64,000 bases of DNA from Beverwykella pulmonaria (lineage: Eukaryota > Ascomycota > Dothideomycetes > Pleosporales > Melanommataceae): NCBI GenBank assembly GCA_001599595.1, contig BCHH01000002.1:1340390-1404389 (forward strand). Direction: 5' to 3'. This document shows positions 32,615-44,204 of the stretch, piece by piece; position 1 is the first letter of the stretch, and each line of letters begins with the position of its first letter. The position numbers were made by a program, and so were the translations under genes. The notes below the pieces were generated by a model. It was given only the letters and a program-made list of their open reading frames with translations. It made no database searches and was not told the origin of the DNA.

Positions 32615-33244
32615 ATGCTGTTTAGCTCCAGTTACATGACCCTGATACTTTGCATCTCCATCGTATCGACCGGCTTGCCTCTCGAGAGCGCACCGAAACT
32701 AGGTGCACTCGCCCCACGCGCCAAGTCCTATTCAATAGTCAATGTGGATGGCGGCTCCACATCCGCGCCTTCGGAAGCAACAACGATCATAGAAAAAGAA
32801 ACCAAGACGACGACCGTTAAAGCCACAGTCGTGATTCCGACATTGACAAATGTAGTTACTACTACTGTGGTTGATCCAACAGCAGCGCCAACTCCCTCCC
32901 TCGCATCCTCGAGCATTTCACGAAAGGCCACTACATCTGCATCACAAACCTCGGTCTCAACGCCCGCAAGTACTCCTCAGCCAGCTCCGAGCACTTCTGA
33001 GAAGCCTACCGAGCCTCCAAAACCTAGTGTTGTGACTGTAATAGTCACGGTACCTGCCGGGCCTACCGAATACTACGACAATGGCATGTGGCACACAAGC
33101 TATGTCAAGAATTTCGACGCTGTTGCTGCAGCAACACCGAGCTCTTCCGTCTCGTCAATGCCTCTCTCTACTTTAGAGGCTACCTCCACTCAAGCCTACA
33201 ATCAGACCGAAGGCTTGGGTCGACGCGGTATTCGCATGCTGTAG
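32615..33244 (+). CDS. Secreted Ser/Thr-rich protein
   Basis: 209 aa, single exon from ATG 32615; an in-frame longer ORF begins at 32459 but the chosen start gives a clear signal peptide (MLFSSSYMTLILCISIVSTG). The mature part alternates Thr/Val stretches (ETKTTTVKATVVIPTL; VVTVIVTVPAG) with Ser/Pro/Thr-rich linkers (about 100-150), typical of O-mannosylated fungal wall proteins. YYDNGMWHTSYVKNF lies near residue 155. No TM helix, and the C-terminus (RRGIRML) is not a GPI signal, so probably secreted or wall-associated. No family recognised. Confidence 0.65.
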   Translation: MLFSSSYMTLILCISIVSTGLPLESAPKLGALAPRAKSYSIVNVDGGSTSAPSEATTIIEKETKTTTVKATVVIPTLTNVVTTTVVDPTAAPTPSLASSSISRKATTSASQTSVSTPASTPQPAPSTSEKPTEPPKPSVVTVIVTVPAGPTEYYDNGMWHTSYVKNFDAVAAATPSSSVSSMPLSTLEATSTQAYNQTEGLGRRGIRML

Positions 33245-33752
33245 AGGATGCACTCATTAGGAAAAAGGCTTTTATTCTTGGACATGTTATTTTATGGTGT
33301 ATTTTGGCATAGAGGTCAACGTTAATTGTAAAGGGACAATGTGTTTAAGAATCACACGGAGTACGACTGATGTAAAAACACGACACTGGATGGATTAGGA
33401 CATTGCACTGGGATGGCGTTTACGGTAGACTTATTTGCTGGCTTTAGACCTGAGCAGCAAATGTAATTATGTGCTCTGCAGTGTAAACGAAACAGTTAAT
33501 GATAGTACACTTATGATACTCCTCAATCCATTATCCATAAGAGTAATGTGATATGCGCATTCCCAAGCCACAATCCATTTAGTGAGTTTTGAGTAATGGA
33601 ACGCGTCAAAGCGTCAACTCGGCTGATGACGAAAGTTGAGCTGCAGCCACATCCCAGCCACACTGCCAAGGCGAACCAAACTCACCCGTTTGTGAAGGCT
33701 ACTACCCCGTCCAGCTCCACCAACCCCGGAATCCACGCCCTCACTACACACA
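33245..33752. other. Intergenic, no gene recognised
   Basis: 508 bp; 3' UTR of the secreted protein gene and promoter/leader of VPS35. No coding signal seen. Confidence 0.5.
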
Positions 33753-36714
33753 ATGGCGTCGCCGCCCCCGGTAGAAGACCAGGCCCGCCTGCTCGAGGAT
33801 GCACTCGCTGTGGTGCGCCAGCAGACGCTGCTGATGCGGCGATGTCTCGAGACTCCCGGCAAACTCATGGATGCGCTCAAGTGCAGGTATGCCCGCAGCT
33901 CCCGCGGCACCCACAATGAGCTCTTGCTGGAGCTATAGTGCTGACTTTGTGTGCGCATAGCTCTACCCTGGTATCCGAGCTGCGGACGAGTAGCCTGGGA
34001 CCCAAGCAGTACTACGAGCTCTATATGGCCGTCTTCGATGCCCTGCGCCATCTCGCCGTTTACCTCCGTGACAACCACCCTGTGAACCACCTCGCCGACC
34101 TGTACGAGCTCGTCCAGTATGCCGGAAATATTATCCCGCGCCTTTACCTCATGATCACTGTTGGCACCGTTTACATGGCTATCGAGGATGCGCCGATCAA
34201 GGAGATTATGAAGGACATGATGGAGATGAGCCGTGGAGTCCAACATCCAATTCGAGGGCTGTTTCTCCGATACTATCTGGCCCAACAAGCACGGGATTGC
34301 CTGCCCTCAGGCGATAGCGAAGGCCCAGAGGGAAACCTTCAAGACTCGATTAGCTTCATCCTCACCAACTTCGTAGAAATGAATAAGCTATGGGTGCGGC
34401 TACAGCATCAAGGACACTCCAGGGAACGGGAGCAGCGAACTAAGGAGCGACAGGAGCTCCAGCAGCTTGTAGGCAGCAACTTGGTCAGATTGAGCCAGCT
34501 TGCGGATCTCGAGAACTACAAGAAGATCCTGAACCCCTTGCTAGAGCAAATTGTGCAGTGTCGCGATGTCCTGGCGCAGGAGTATCTCCTAGAAGGCATG
34601 TCCACGTTGCCACACGTGCTAAGTCACCTCACTAACTGTGCGAACAGTCGTCACCCAGGTATTCCCCGACGAATTCCACCTTCACACCTTAGACCAGTTC
34701 CTCTCCGCAGTCGCACGCCTAAACCCGCACGTAAATGTTAAAGCAATTGTCGTTGGACTGATGGATCGGTTATCTGCGTACGCTCAAAGAGAGTCAGAGA
34801 CGGAGAGCCCCGAACAACGGAAGAAGACCGAGGAGGAATCTATCGTTAACCTCTTGGAACAGCTCAAGATAGCCAAAGAACGTAAAACGGAGGAACCAAC
34901 GTCCCCGACAAGCCAACAGAACGGCGATGCATCCGAGGAAGCCCAGTCTAGCGCAGAAGCAGAAACGACAGCATCATCAATAACGGCTGTGTCTAAAGCG
35001 GAGACTGAGGCTGAAACTGAGACTGAGACAATTGAAAAGGATGGAGAAGTCGAGAAATCACGCGGGATACCGAAGAACGTCAAGCTCTTCGAGATATTCC
35101 ACGAACAGGTGGCAACCCTCGTAAAGATGCAGCGGCTGACTATTCAAGACACAATTGGGTTACTGGTTTCACTAGCTAATCTTGCTCTGTGAGTTACAAC
35201 CCCTATCTGGTAAAAACTTTGCTAACGTTCTCAGCAATATTTATCCTGAACGCCTGGACTACGTTGACCAGGTCTTAGCTTTCGCGAACCAGAAGGTCTC
35301 CGAATACGCAAACAGCGCCGATCTGCATTCGCAAGCAACACAGAGTCAGATTCTCAGCCTTCTTCTCGCTCCCATCAAAACCTACATCTCTCTTTTCACT
35401 GCTTTAGCGTTGCCGAGTTTCATTCCTCTCCTACATTCCCAGCCATATCCAACCCGAAGGGCTGTAGCGGGCGAAGTTGCTCGCAGCCTTCTCCGGAACA
35501 AAACCCCAATTACCACCGTGGAGAACCTCGAAAGTGTTCTGGAGATTCTCAAGGTCCTCATTCGAGAAGGAATACAACAGGCTTCCGGTTACCCAGGAGG
35601 TCCGATTCAACGAAAGGCCACTGAAACCGACGAGACGATAGAGGAACAAGGATGGTTAGCTCGGATAGTGCATCTTATTCATGGGTCGGATAATGATACT
35701 CAATTCAAGGTAAGGATCACAGCACCAAACTAGTTTTGAGACTAACATATCTCTTCAGCTTCTCCAAATCGCTCGTAAAGCCTTCGCGGATGGTAACGAA
35801 CGCGTCAAGTTTACTTCCCCAGCTCTCCTTACCGCCTCGCTCATACTTGCACGCCGCCTGAAAGCCCGCGAACACTTCGACGACAACTGGTCTTCCCAGT
35901 CATCTGCTCTCTACAAATTCATGCACAGCACCCTCTCCACCCTTTACGCACGCGTCACAGGCTCTGCGGATCTCTCCCTTCGGCTTTTTGTCGGCTGCGG
36001 TCAAGTTGCAGACCAGAACGGCTTCGAGGAAGTCGCATACGAGTTCTTCGCTCAGGCGTTCACAATATACGAAGAGGCCATTAGCGACTCAAGAGCGCAA
36101 TTCCAGGCGGTCTGTGTCATTGCGAGTGGGCTGCACACAACCAGGAATTTTGGAAAAGAGAATTACGATACACTGATTACAAAGTGCGCCTTGCACGGAA
36201 GTAAGCTACTGAAGAAGCCTGATCAGTGCCGCGCGGTGTACTTGGCGAGCCATTTGTGGTGGGCAACTGAGATTCGAGCATTGGGTGATGAGGACCCGAA
36301 GAATGTGAGTAATGACATGACTTCGCAAGCGAAGTATTTGGCTGACTTTGCTAGCTCTATCGTGATGGCAAACGCGTCCTGGAATGTCTTCAGCGCGCAC
36401 TTCGTGTCGCCGATGCTTGCATGGACGCCGCGGTGTCAGTAGAGTTGTTCGTTGAAATCCTGAACCGCTACGTGTACTACTTCGATCAGGAAAACGATGC
36501 TGTAAGTCCTAATTCCCTCACCACCTGGTACATAGAAACTGATGTATAACAGGTTACAACGAAATACCTAAACGGTCTCATCGAGCTCATCCACTCGAAC
36601 CTCCAATCCAATGAGAACGCCTCGTCGCTCGAGAACCCGCGTCGACATTTCCAGCGCACACTCGATTACATTGCGAGCAGAGAGTATGAAGGTGTCATCA
36701 CAGCAGCGAAATAG
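33753..36714 (+). CDS. VPS35: Retromer core subunit Vps35
   Basis: 879 aa from seven exons: 33753-33886, 33961-34595, 34648-35188, 35235-35709, 35759-36304, 36355-36501, 36553-36714. The coding total of 2,640 nt is in frame. The second intron (34596-34647) begins GC rather than GT (GCATGT...AACAG), and the resulting junction [20 protein letters not shown] is the conserved Vps35 sequence, so a GC-AG intron is well supported. [10 protein letters not shown] near residue 107 is diagnostic. The protein is an alpha-solenoid scaffold that recognises cargo on endosomes and links Vps26 and Vps29. An acidic, Ser/Thr/Glu-rich insertion (about residues 290-385, including repeated ETE) interrupts the solenoid, probably a disordered loop. 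Length is near the family norm (850-950). Confidence 0.97.
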
Positions 36715-38399
36715 GCGGGTTGTGGGGGTAATATGCTACCAGTAATATAAAAAGGGGAGGGCAGAAGGAAGGGAATGAGTGTGTGATACTGGGTGATGTG
36801 AGAACTCCTTGTACTGTAGTATAGCTTGCGAGGAGTCTTTTGGCATAGCGCTTTTCGCTGGTAGGTAGATGTGTGTGTATGCTTGGGAAAGGAGACCAGA
36901 GAATGGCTTGATTGAGTGAAAAATGCTAGTGACAACTTGCGGAGTGTCGTTGGTGATGTTAGTGCGTCTAGTTTTGTGTCCTTTCATATCGTTCCTAGCG
37001 GCTTCACAACCCCAACTGCTATCTTTACAGTGACTTATCTACATCTCTCCAAAGGCTAACAAACACCGTGGACCCTGTCTCTGGGGATCGAGAATCTTAT
37101 ATAGACCAGCCCTGCTGCGCTTGACATACGCACTTGACCCTCTTGTACAAGCCCGCACACGCGGCCTGTAGAACGATGGTTAAATCAATATTCCCAGACT
37201 GAATTGAGCATAAACAAGCGAGCTATTGGTGTTTGAGCAGTGGCGGGGTGTAGTTGCCAGCACGGTAGCTTGGGCCACACTCACTTGATGATCAGGAAGA
37301 TATGGTAAACGAGAGAGCAACAAAGAAAAGACGACAACGGCAACTGTGATATGATTTACTGACAGAAGAGAAGTGTACCTGGAAACACCGGCCAATGGGC
37401 AACAAGGCCATGAGGATTGAACCAACATTCGGCAATGAAACAATACCTGGAATCAGCATCCTCGTACATGTCACGTGTTATACTAGGGAAGAACCCATGG
37501 GAGTAGATAATCCATTGGTTCTGGATCACATCTCCAATTTCATCAAAACGCCTGTTCTAAGTTCTGAGTCCGTATTCAGATGGTTCGCTTACAGGATTGA
37601 TGAAATTGAAGCAAGTAGGCCGCCTTCTACAGTAGAAGCGCTGCCCGGAGGTTTTCTCGATGCCTAGAAGAATCGCGTAGCTGCCGATGTCGCTCTCGAA
37701 TCGGTCGGAGTTGGCTCTTCTAATCGAACACCCATGAACGCGAATAGAAAGATCAAGACTGAAGACTTGCTTGGAATAGTATAGCCGCTCATTTGAACGA
37801 GGCTGAGTGGTGAGTTGCAAGATGTAACGCATTTCTTCTCAAAACAGTCATCAATACTTAGATAAGGTCTTACATGTCGGCAAATTAGACACTATTGAAA
37901 GGAGAAGATTTCTTAAAATAGCATAGAGATCTTGTGATTGAGAAGAATGAGGCTTCGAGATGTAGACGACGTGAACAGATGAGCCAAATCGAGGTCCACG
38001 GTACGCCAAGCAATAGCCTCGCTAGCCCTGCCCAAACTGGCATGGGCACCTGCTCTCACCGACAACTCGTGACAAGACATTGTTCCTACGCCGCGTGTAG
38101 TAAGAAACCGGCAAAGCAGGTGACTGTACCCATCATGTGTCACATTGTTCGCCGTGATACAAGTGCGTCATAACAGCGGTCTATCCTTTCTCAACACGGG
38201 TACAAAGGGCGCTGGAGATGGCGGCGGCGGGGTTGTAGGTCCGAGCGAGAGCTGATGAGTAACGAAGGAAGACACCGGCACAAGCCTGAGGCAGCTTCTT
38301 TGCCTCTCCCAAACCTACACGGCCCGTACACCTGTCCTCTGGGGCTCTACCTTGTATCCTTTACACCACACCTGAGACTCGAGAGTGAAGACTGCGAAT
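36715..38399. other. Intergenic, 1.7 kb, no gene recognised
   Basis: Overlapping short ORFs on both strands (for example plus 37395-37667, minus 37832-37557) lack motifs or splice support. No repeat or tRNA signature was seen. The last few hundred bases should hold the promoter of the REEP-like gene. Confidence 0.5.
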
Positions 38400-39556
38400 A
38401 TGTTCAGCTTCATCGCTGACGGCCTGACGTACGTGAGCCCCGCCCCCGCCTTTTGATCGGATCGCGAGCTCCAAGACGGCCGCATCGCATTACGAAGAGC
38501 CTGTCGCAATAGCTCTCAATCGCCTTGAGGTGGATCTTATATTTCAAGAAGATAGCTAACATCTCCTCCAGCGTCACCACAACCGTCCTCTTCCCCATCT
38601 TCGCCTCTTACAAAGCCCTCCACACCTCCGATCCCGCTCTCCTTGCGCCATGGCTCATGTACTTCATCACGCTCTCCCTCTTCGCCCTCGTGGAGAACAC
38701 CTTCGACTTCATCCTAACCTGGGTCCCCTTCTACGCCTGGTTCCGCTTCTTCATCCACCTGTACCTGATCCTGCCAGGCTCCCAGGGCGCAACCTTCCTC
38801 TACCAAGAATACATCGACCCCTTCCTCTACCAACATGAGCGCGAGATCGATGACCTGATTACGAATGCGCACGACCGCGGGAGGTCGATGGGGTTGGCTT
38901 ATCTTCAGCAGGCGATCGAGTGGGTGAAGGTCAATGTGCTAGGATTCCCGCCACAGCAGGCTGCGCCGCCACCGCCCCAGGGCCAAAGCTACGCGCAGAA
39001 TTTCATGTCGAGGTTCAATATACCGCAGGCGCGGGGCAGCAATGATCTGTACAGCTTGGTGAACCAGGCTCTTAGTGGAGCCGGCGCCTTGTACAGCGGC
39101 AACCGGGATGCTCAGGCCGCAGAGCTGAATCGCAGCTCGACCCTGGTTCCTGACTCGATCCGGAACAACGACGACAGGCTGAACTATGTCACTTCGCAAA
39201 AGGAGCGTTTGGCGACCCTGTTGCAAGCTTTCGATCGCGAGCAGGACAATTTGAGGTCGCAGAGGGACAGCGGCGGGAGCAGATACTACGAGGGAAGCCG
39301 AAGCGACAGCAGTGGAGGTCTATCCAAGAGCAGGAGCGAGGCCGAATTCGATAGGATCGAGCGGGACGAGGTTGGCCATGATCGGCCACCATACCCTGTT
39401 ACACCTCCAGTCCTCGATAGACGGACGAGCCAAGGCAGTTGGATGCCATGGAACTGGCAGAAGGGGCAGCCTGTGGATGATCCTCTTGCTTATGGCAAAG
39501 CTCCTGATCAGTCATCTCATGGAAGATCTACTGGCTTCGATCTCGGAGATCGTTAG
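38400..39556 (+). CDS. Yop1/REEP-family ER membrane-shaping protein (TB2/DP1/HVA22 domain)
   Basis: 337 aa from a 29-nt first exon (38400-38428) and 38572-39556; the 143-bp intron (GTACGT donor, CTAAC branch, CCAG acceptor) is longer than most here. The domain covers residues about 5-110: FPIFASYKAL, then two hydrophobic hairpins (WLMYFITLSLFALVENTF; FYAWFRFFIHLYLILPGSQGATFLYQEYI), the classic signature. These hairpins curve ER tubules. The remaining 220 residues form a long polar tail with a Pro-rich piece, a possible amphipathic helix (LNYVTSQKERLATLLQAFDRE) and a Ser/Gly-rich segment. The tail is longer than yeast Yop1 (180 aa), so it is a REEP-like paralog rather than necessarily the Yop1 ortholog. 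Confidence 0.9.
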
Positions 39557-39839
39557 GGAACCGACCCAGCGTCCACCTGTCCTATTTCACAATTACGGTT
39601 CACGGGCGTTCTTATGGTATACTAGGTTCGGAGGTAGATAAAACTCCTCAGTCCTGCTGGTTTCACGAGCCTATCATACAGGTATATTTGGTATCTAGTG
39701 CAATGCACAATTGACATGAGATGAAGTAGATGCTAGCGTGGTATATGTTACAATCATAAATACATATTTTACTGGCCTACCCAGGCCGTTCACGGTCCAT
39801 GATTCTAGGAACCACCGAAATCTGGATACAGATTCATAT

Positions 39840-40879
39840 CTAAAATCCGCCCGCCTTCGTCTCCTTGAACGGGTATTTCACACTATCATCCTTCCTCAGC
39901 ACCATCTTCCTCTTCCTCTTAGTTGTAACATGCTCGACCCAAACCTCCTTCGTCATATCATTGTGGAACGTCCTGATAAACCTAGGATCCCACAGCTCAG
40001 ACGCTATACCGAGATCCTTGCAACACCGCATAAGAGCATTTGATTTGCAGCCCTCCGTGGCAGTCGGTATGCCTTCGGGGTCGAAGTATTGCTGTTCGCC
40101 ACGCGCAATGGATACAAGTCTAGAAACATAATTATTAGCCTTCTTTTCCTGCACGAAATAGAATCTAGACTGTCATACCTTCCCTGCACAATAAGCCCAT
40201 ACTCCCTCGTAATCAATTTCCCCGTAACAATACTCTCTCCTCTCGGCGCGAGTCCCCACCCTCCGGGCCCAAACGCCCGATTCAAAATTCTCCGATACTT
40301 GATCTCAGGCAAATATATAATGCCATCTGGCTTCACCTCGACATCGTCTTGCACCACGGGTGCAAGTAATATCTCTTGCTGTTCGGGGCTGAACGCTACG
40401 CCGCCGAGTCCATGGTACGAGCGGGTCCAATCGATGGCCGGCACGCCCTCGAGCTCGGGAGGCTGGTCTGAGAGGCCGTCGGTCAGGGAGCGCTGTTTTT
40501 GGGCGGCAGTGTTCGCAGCCGTGATGCTGGCGCTGCGTGCGGTCGGAGGTGGGGGTTCTTTGGCGGGGAAGCTGGGGACGACGGTGCGTTGGGCGGTTGT
40601 GGAGGTTGTGGGGGCTACTTTGGCGGTCGTTGGAGCTGACTTAGCAGCAGTACCGTTACTTGTGTATGACGAGGTCTTTGGAGCTGCTGAGGAAGTCGTC
40701 TTGGGGGCTGTTGGCGTGGACGTCGCGGCGCGGAAATTAGTCGTTGGCGCGAATGCGGACACGGTCGGCGTAGTGGCGAACCCGCGGTGCTGAGATATCC
40801 GGTATGCAAAGGGCGCCGATCTGGAGGACGAAGACAAGAGGATCATGCTGAGGCCTCGTCGGGCCGGATTTTGAGCCAT
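39840..40879 (-). CDS. MGM101: Mitochondrial genome maintenance protein Mgm101
   Basis: 326 aa from exons 40879-40179 and 40119-39840 (intron 40178-40120, GTATGA donor, TCTAG acceptor). The conserved core starts at [19 protein letters not shown] and runs through [34 protein letters not shown] to the C-terminal basic segment [12 protein letters not shown]. Mgm101 is a Rad52-related single-strand DNA annealing protein needed to repair and keep mitochondrial DNA. The first 140 residues are Ala/Ser/Thr/Pro-rich with Arg but few acidic residues, consistent with a matrix presequence and linker, and longer than yeast's. The family core is clear and the start is the only Met with that presequence. 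A CCAAT box lies 87 bp upstream. Confidence 0.95.
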
Positions 40880-41597
40880 TGCGTGTGTGGATGAGTGGTT
40901 GATAGCGTACAGCGGTTGGAAATTGTAGACGCGAAGTCACGGCCTCTGCTCATGTCTTTGTCCGGCCAATCAGAGAGCAGTGGGATCCCGTGACTGAGGA
41001 GAATCTTCAATTCAACTTCCAACCTCCACAAACACCAAATGCCGGGGTCATCGACGTCCCCAGAGAGAATACGACCTAACCGAGGCATCTTGCAGTGCTC
41101 GTATGCACCCTGTCTCCATACCTCACACTCGGGAATCGGAAGAATGTGGCTTCGACGCAGCCGTTACCTCAAACGGACGAAAAGCGTAGCATTATGCGCT
41201 ACTTTAATCTATCCTCGCTTCCAGACAAATGAAATATAAGCTCGCAACCAAGTCTTCTTCAAGGCCTTCCTTGCCAACCTCTTCGGCACCAAAACTCATC
41301 CGAAAGACACGTTCTTCCGACCCTCCGCAGTGAGTTAGCGCTCCTTCTTATACTTGTTCCTCATGGTCGGTCGGAGTCGGGAGCGTGGGCGCCGTCCACT
41401 GAGCGCGCCGCCTTCAGCAACATTTTGAGACAGCGGAATTTAGTGCGTAAGCGTAAACACACTTGCCGCTCGTATCCTGCTTGCTTGCAGGCGAGATCGA
41501 AAACGCTTAAATAGACTGACTGATACTTAAATGTCCGGCAAGCCCATTTCACGTTGCTTTTGGTCATCTTCGGCGCTATTTTATTCTACGAATTACC
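40880..41597. other. Divergent promoter region, MGM101 / P450
   Basis: 718 bp. CCAATCA at 40966-40972 is a HAP-complex-type site and lies in the MGM101 promoter, fitting a mitochondrial gene. A plus-strand stretch near 41249-41336 reads as plausible protein (FFKAFLANLFGT in one frame) but has a stop just upstream and no splice support, so no gene is called. Confidence 0.5.
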
Positions 41598-43309
41598 ATG
41601 TCGTCGACTTCAGTAGAAGAGGTGTTTCACATCTCTCGTATACTACAGAAGGCCTCACTACCACGAGTTGCCTCCGCTGTAATCGTTATCGTCAGTATAT
41701 CAGCAGCCATGATGGCACATATCTCATCATCCGAAGTCTAATATCCACGTCAGGTTGCTATACGATGGCTTGTTACTGCAATCTATAGGGCATACCTCCA
41801 CCCACTTAGCCGCTTCCCAGGCCCCAAGTCTTCTGCCATATCCAACATCCCGAAAGTCATCGCCCAATTCAACGGCACAGCGCACCATTATGTGGCTGGT
41901 CTTCACAAAAAATACGGTAATATAGTACGCATCTCTCCAACCGAAATCAGCTTCATCGATCCTCAAGCATGGAAAGATATCTATGGACATGCCACCAAAG
42001 CAAACCACGGACAGATGCCTCACAAGCACTGGGGCCGCTATGGGAAAAGTGTAAATGGATCGTATACACTCCTCAACGCTCCGGACCAAGATCACACTCG
42101 CATGCGCCGCATTTTCAACCCCGCATTCTCGGATAGGGCTCTCAAGCAACAGGAACCGCTTTTCATGAAATACGTCGATCTACTTGTCGCCAAGTTGAAA
42201 GAAGGAGTTCAAGAAGACCCCAGCCGCACCTTCGATATGGTGAAATCCTACAATTTTACAACTTTCGACATCATGGGCGATCTCACATTTGGAGAACCTT
42301 TGCACATGCTTGATAACGCCGAGTACGACCCCTGGGTCAGCATCATCTTCGGGTCCATTAAAACTGGATCAAGAATGGGCGTGTTGAACTCCTACCCGAA
42401 TGTGCAGAAAGTCTTCAAGGCCCTTCTTCCGCGGTCGATAACGCAGAAGAGACTCGACCACTTCCAATACGCCGTCCAGAGGGTGACCAAGAGGTTAGAG
42501 AAAGGGAGGGACTCCGCCGGAGTAGATCTTTGGGACATGGTACTGAAGCAAGAAGATGGGAAGGGACTGACACGAGGAGAAATGGATGCCAACTCGTCGC
42601 TTTTCATGATCGCTGGGACCGAGACAACCGCGACGCTCGTATCTGGCTTGACGTATCTGTTACTCGCGAATCCGGAATCGATGAAGAAATTGGTCCACGA
42701 AATCCGTGGATCGTTTCCAAGTTCAGCGGACATACACATAGAGGCCATCGCTGCTTTGCCGTATCTAAGCGCTTGCATAAAGGAGGCCCTGAGGCTCTAC
42801 CCTCCGGTCCCGACGGGTCTACCTCGTATAACGCCGCCTGCGGGCTCGACCATTTGTGGAGAATATGTTGCTGCTGGTGTAAGTACCCGTCCTTCTTGCT
42901 CACTATAGGTCAGTAGCTGAGAATCATCTTTAGTACACTGTTACTGTACCTCACCTAGCAATGTATACATCAGCCAATAACTTCAAGGACCCACATTCAT
43001 TCATTCCCGAGCGCTGGACAGGTGACGAGCGCTTTGCAGAAGATAACAAGGCGGCCCTACAACCCTTCTCGTTCGGTACGCGGGATTGCGTAGGGAGGAA
43101 GTAAGTTTCTTCTAAGAATGTTGAGTTGTGACAAGTGCTGACGGGTGATACTTAGTATGGCGTACCATGAGATGCGGTTAATCATGACCAAGGTACTCTA
43201 CAATTTCGACATTGAGCTTTGTCCCGAAAGCGCAAATTGGTTGGACCAATGTACTTATAATCTATGGGAGAAACGCCCGTTGATGTGTAAGTTGAAGGCT
43301 GTTAATTGA
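41598..43309 (+). CDS. Cytochrome P450 (CYP65/isotrichodermin-hydroxylase-like)
   Basis: 512 aa from exons 41598-41690, 41754-42878, 42934-43100 and 43156-43309. The first intron uses a GTCAGT donor and CTAAT branch. The N-terminal hydrophobic anchor (SAVIVIVAIRWLVTAIYRAYL) is followed by the Pro hinge HPLSRFPGPKS. The I-helix IAGTETTA is at about 316-323, EALR of the K-helix at 375-378, the PERW region near 429, and FSFGTRDCVG at 451-460 with heme-ligand C458. The segment RISPTEISFIDPQAWKDIYGH is characteristic of fungal P450s annotated as isotrichodermin C-15 hydroxylase-like; the substrate cannot be deduced. Microsomal monooxygenase needing a reductase. No terpene, polyketide or peptide synthase gene lies near, so it is not part of an obvious cluster. 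Confidence 0.93.
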
Positions 43310-43603
43310 AAGCTGGGATCTAGTGTATGATCGCTGAGCAGAGAGATATTCAAATCGTGGAAAGTCGAATGAAAGGGTTGGTTTGCATTGGAATTTAGGA
43401 GTTTCTTGGGCGTTTTTAGAAGATCGCGAAAACGCGAGCCGGGTCTATCAGGGGCGGAGTAACATGTTTTTTTGGATTCCCACATGCTTCAAATCTTGAG
43501 AAAGTAATAGTAATGTTACAAATGGAACACAGCTCGGGAAGAAGACACCCATCTGCCATCATAGTCGTACATGAATGCATTTCCTCGAATGCGCCCTCCG
43601 TCC

Positions 43604-44082
43604 TTAGGCCTTTTTAACTTCGGTCCTTTTATCATTGCCATGCCTCTTCCAGCACTCCTTGAAGATCTCCATCTAGAAGGTCTTACGTTAGCGCAATTGA
43701 AAGACGACATGCGGAGTTGAGCTTCATTGCTCTTTCGGCAACATCTCGGTTCCCGATGCAGTAGCGATGGACCTCAGAAAAGCAGCCCAGCTCTCAAACT
43801 CACCTCTTTCTTGCACACCCGCCAGTCCTTCTTCTCGTAGTAGCAATCCGTCAACTTCATATTCTCATCTACCCAAAGATCAATCCTCGCACTCAAATTC
43901 TAACTTGGGTTTATACTACTGACTAGCGCACCCCGTGCTGAAGATTCTCTTGTCCCTACATCTCGTCATCAGCTTGGGCTCTTTCCCAGCGTTCAAGAGA
44001 GGAGAGGCGCTCACCATTCATCCGGTTCGTCGTCGTCGTCGACTTGTGGGGTTGCGGCGGTTTGCTTTGGGTCATTCGACAT
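43604..44082 (-). CDS. COA4: COA4-like twin CX9C protein, complex IV assembly factor
   Basis: 77 aa from four tiny exons: 44082-44015, 43955-43924, 43868-43804 and 43672-43604 (sum 234 nt, 78 codons). Introns are 44014-43956, 43923-43869 and a longer 43803-43673; each starts GT and ends TAG. The protein begins with an acidic lead (DDDDEPDEWDKRIF) followed by four cysteines each separated by exactly nine residues (GC-x9-DC-x9-VC-x9-EC), ending ECWKRHGND. That is the CHCH fold of Coa4/CHCHD8-type proteins, imported into the intermembrane space by Mia40 and needed for cytochrome c oxidase assembly. No single ORF shows it, so it is easily missed. It is divergent from BPL1 with 122 bp between starts. 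Confidence 0.9.
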
Positions 44083-44204
44083 CTTATCAGCGTTCAAGAG
44101 ACAAGGTTGTGGTGTCAGAGGTCCAAGAAGACGTTGAGTGACAACTCGGCTGAGGTTCGGGGAATTTCGGCGCCGAGACGAGACATCAGATCAACACTCT
44201 CAGC

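Noticed and set aside
40089..40793. 234-aa plus-strand ORF
   Set aside because: Antisense to MGM101 exon 1, whose Ala/Ser/Thr-rich sequence leaves the other strand open.
41245..41340. Possible micro-exon gene (FFKAFLANLFGT frame) between MGM101 and the P450
   Set aside because: Stop codon directly upstream and no acceptor or donor giving a continuous product that I could recognise.
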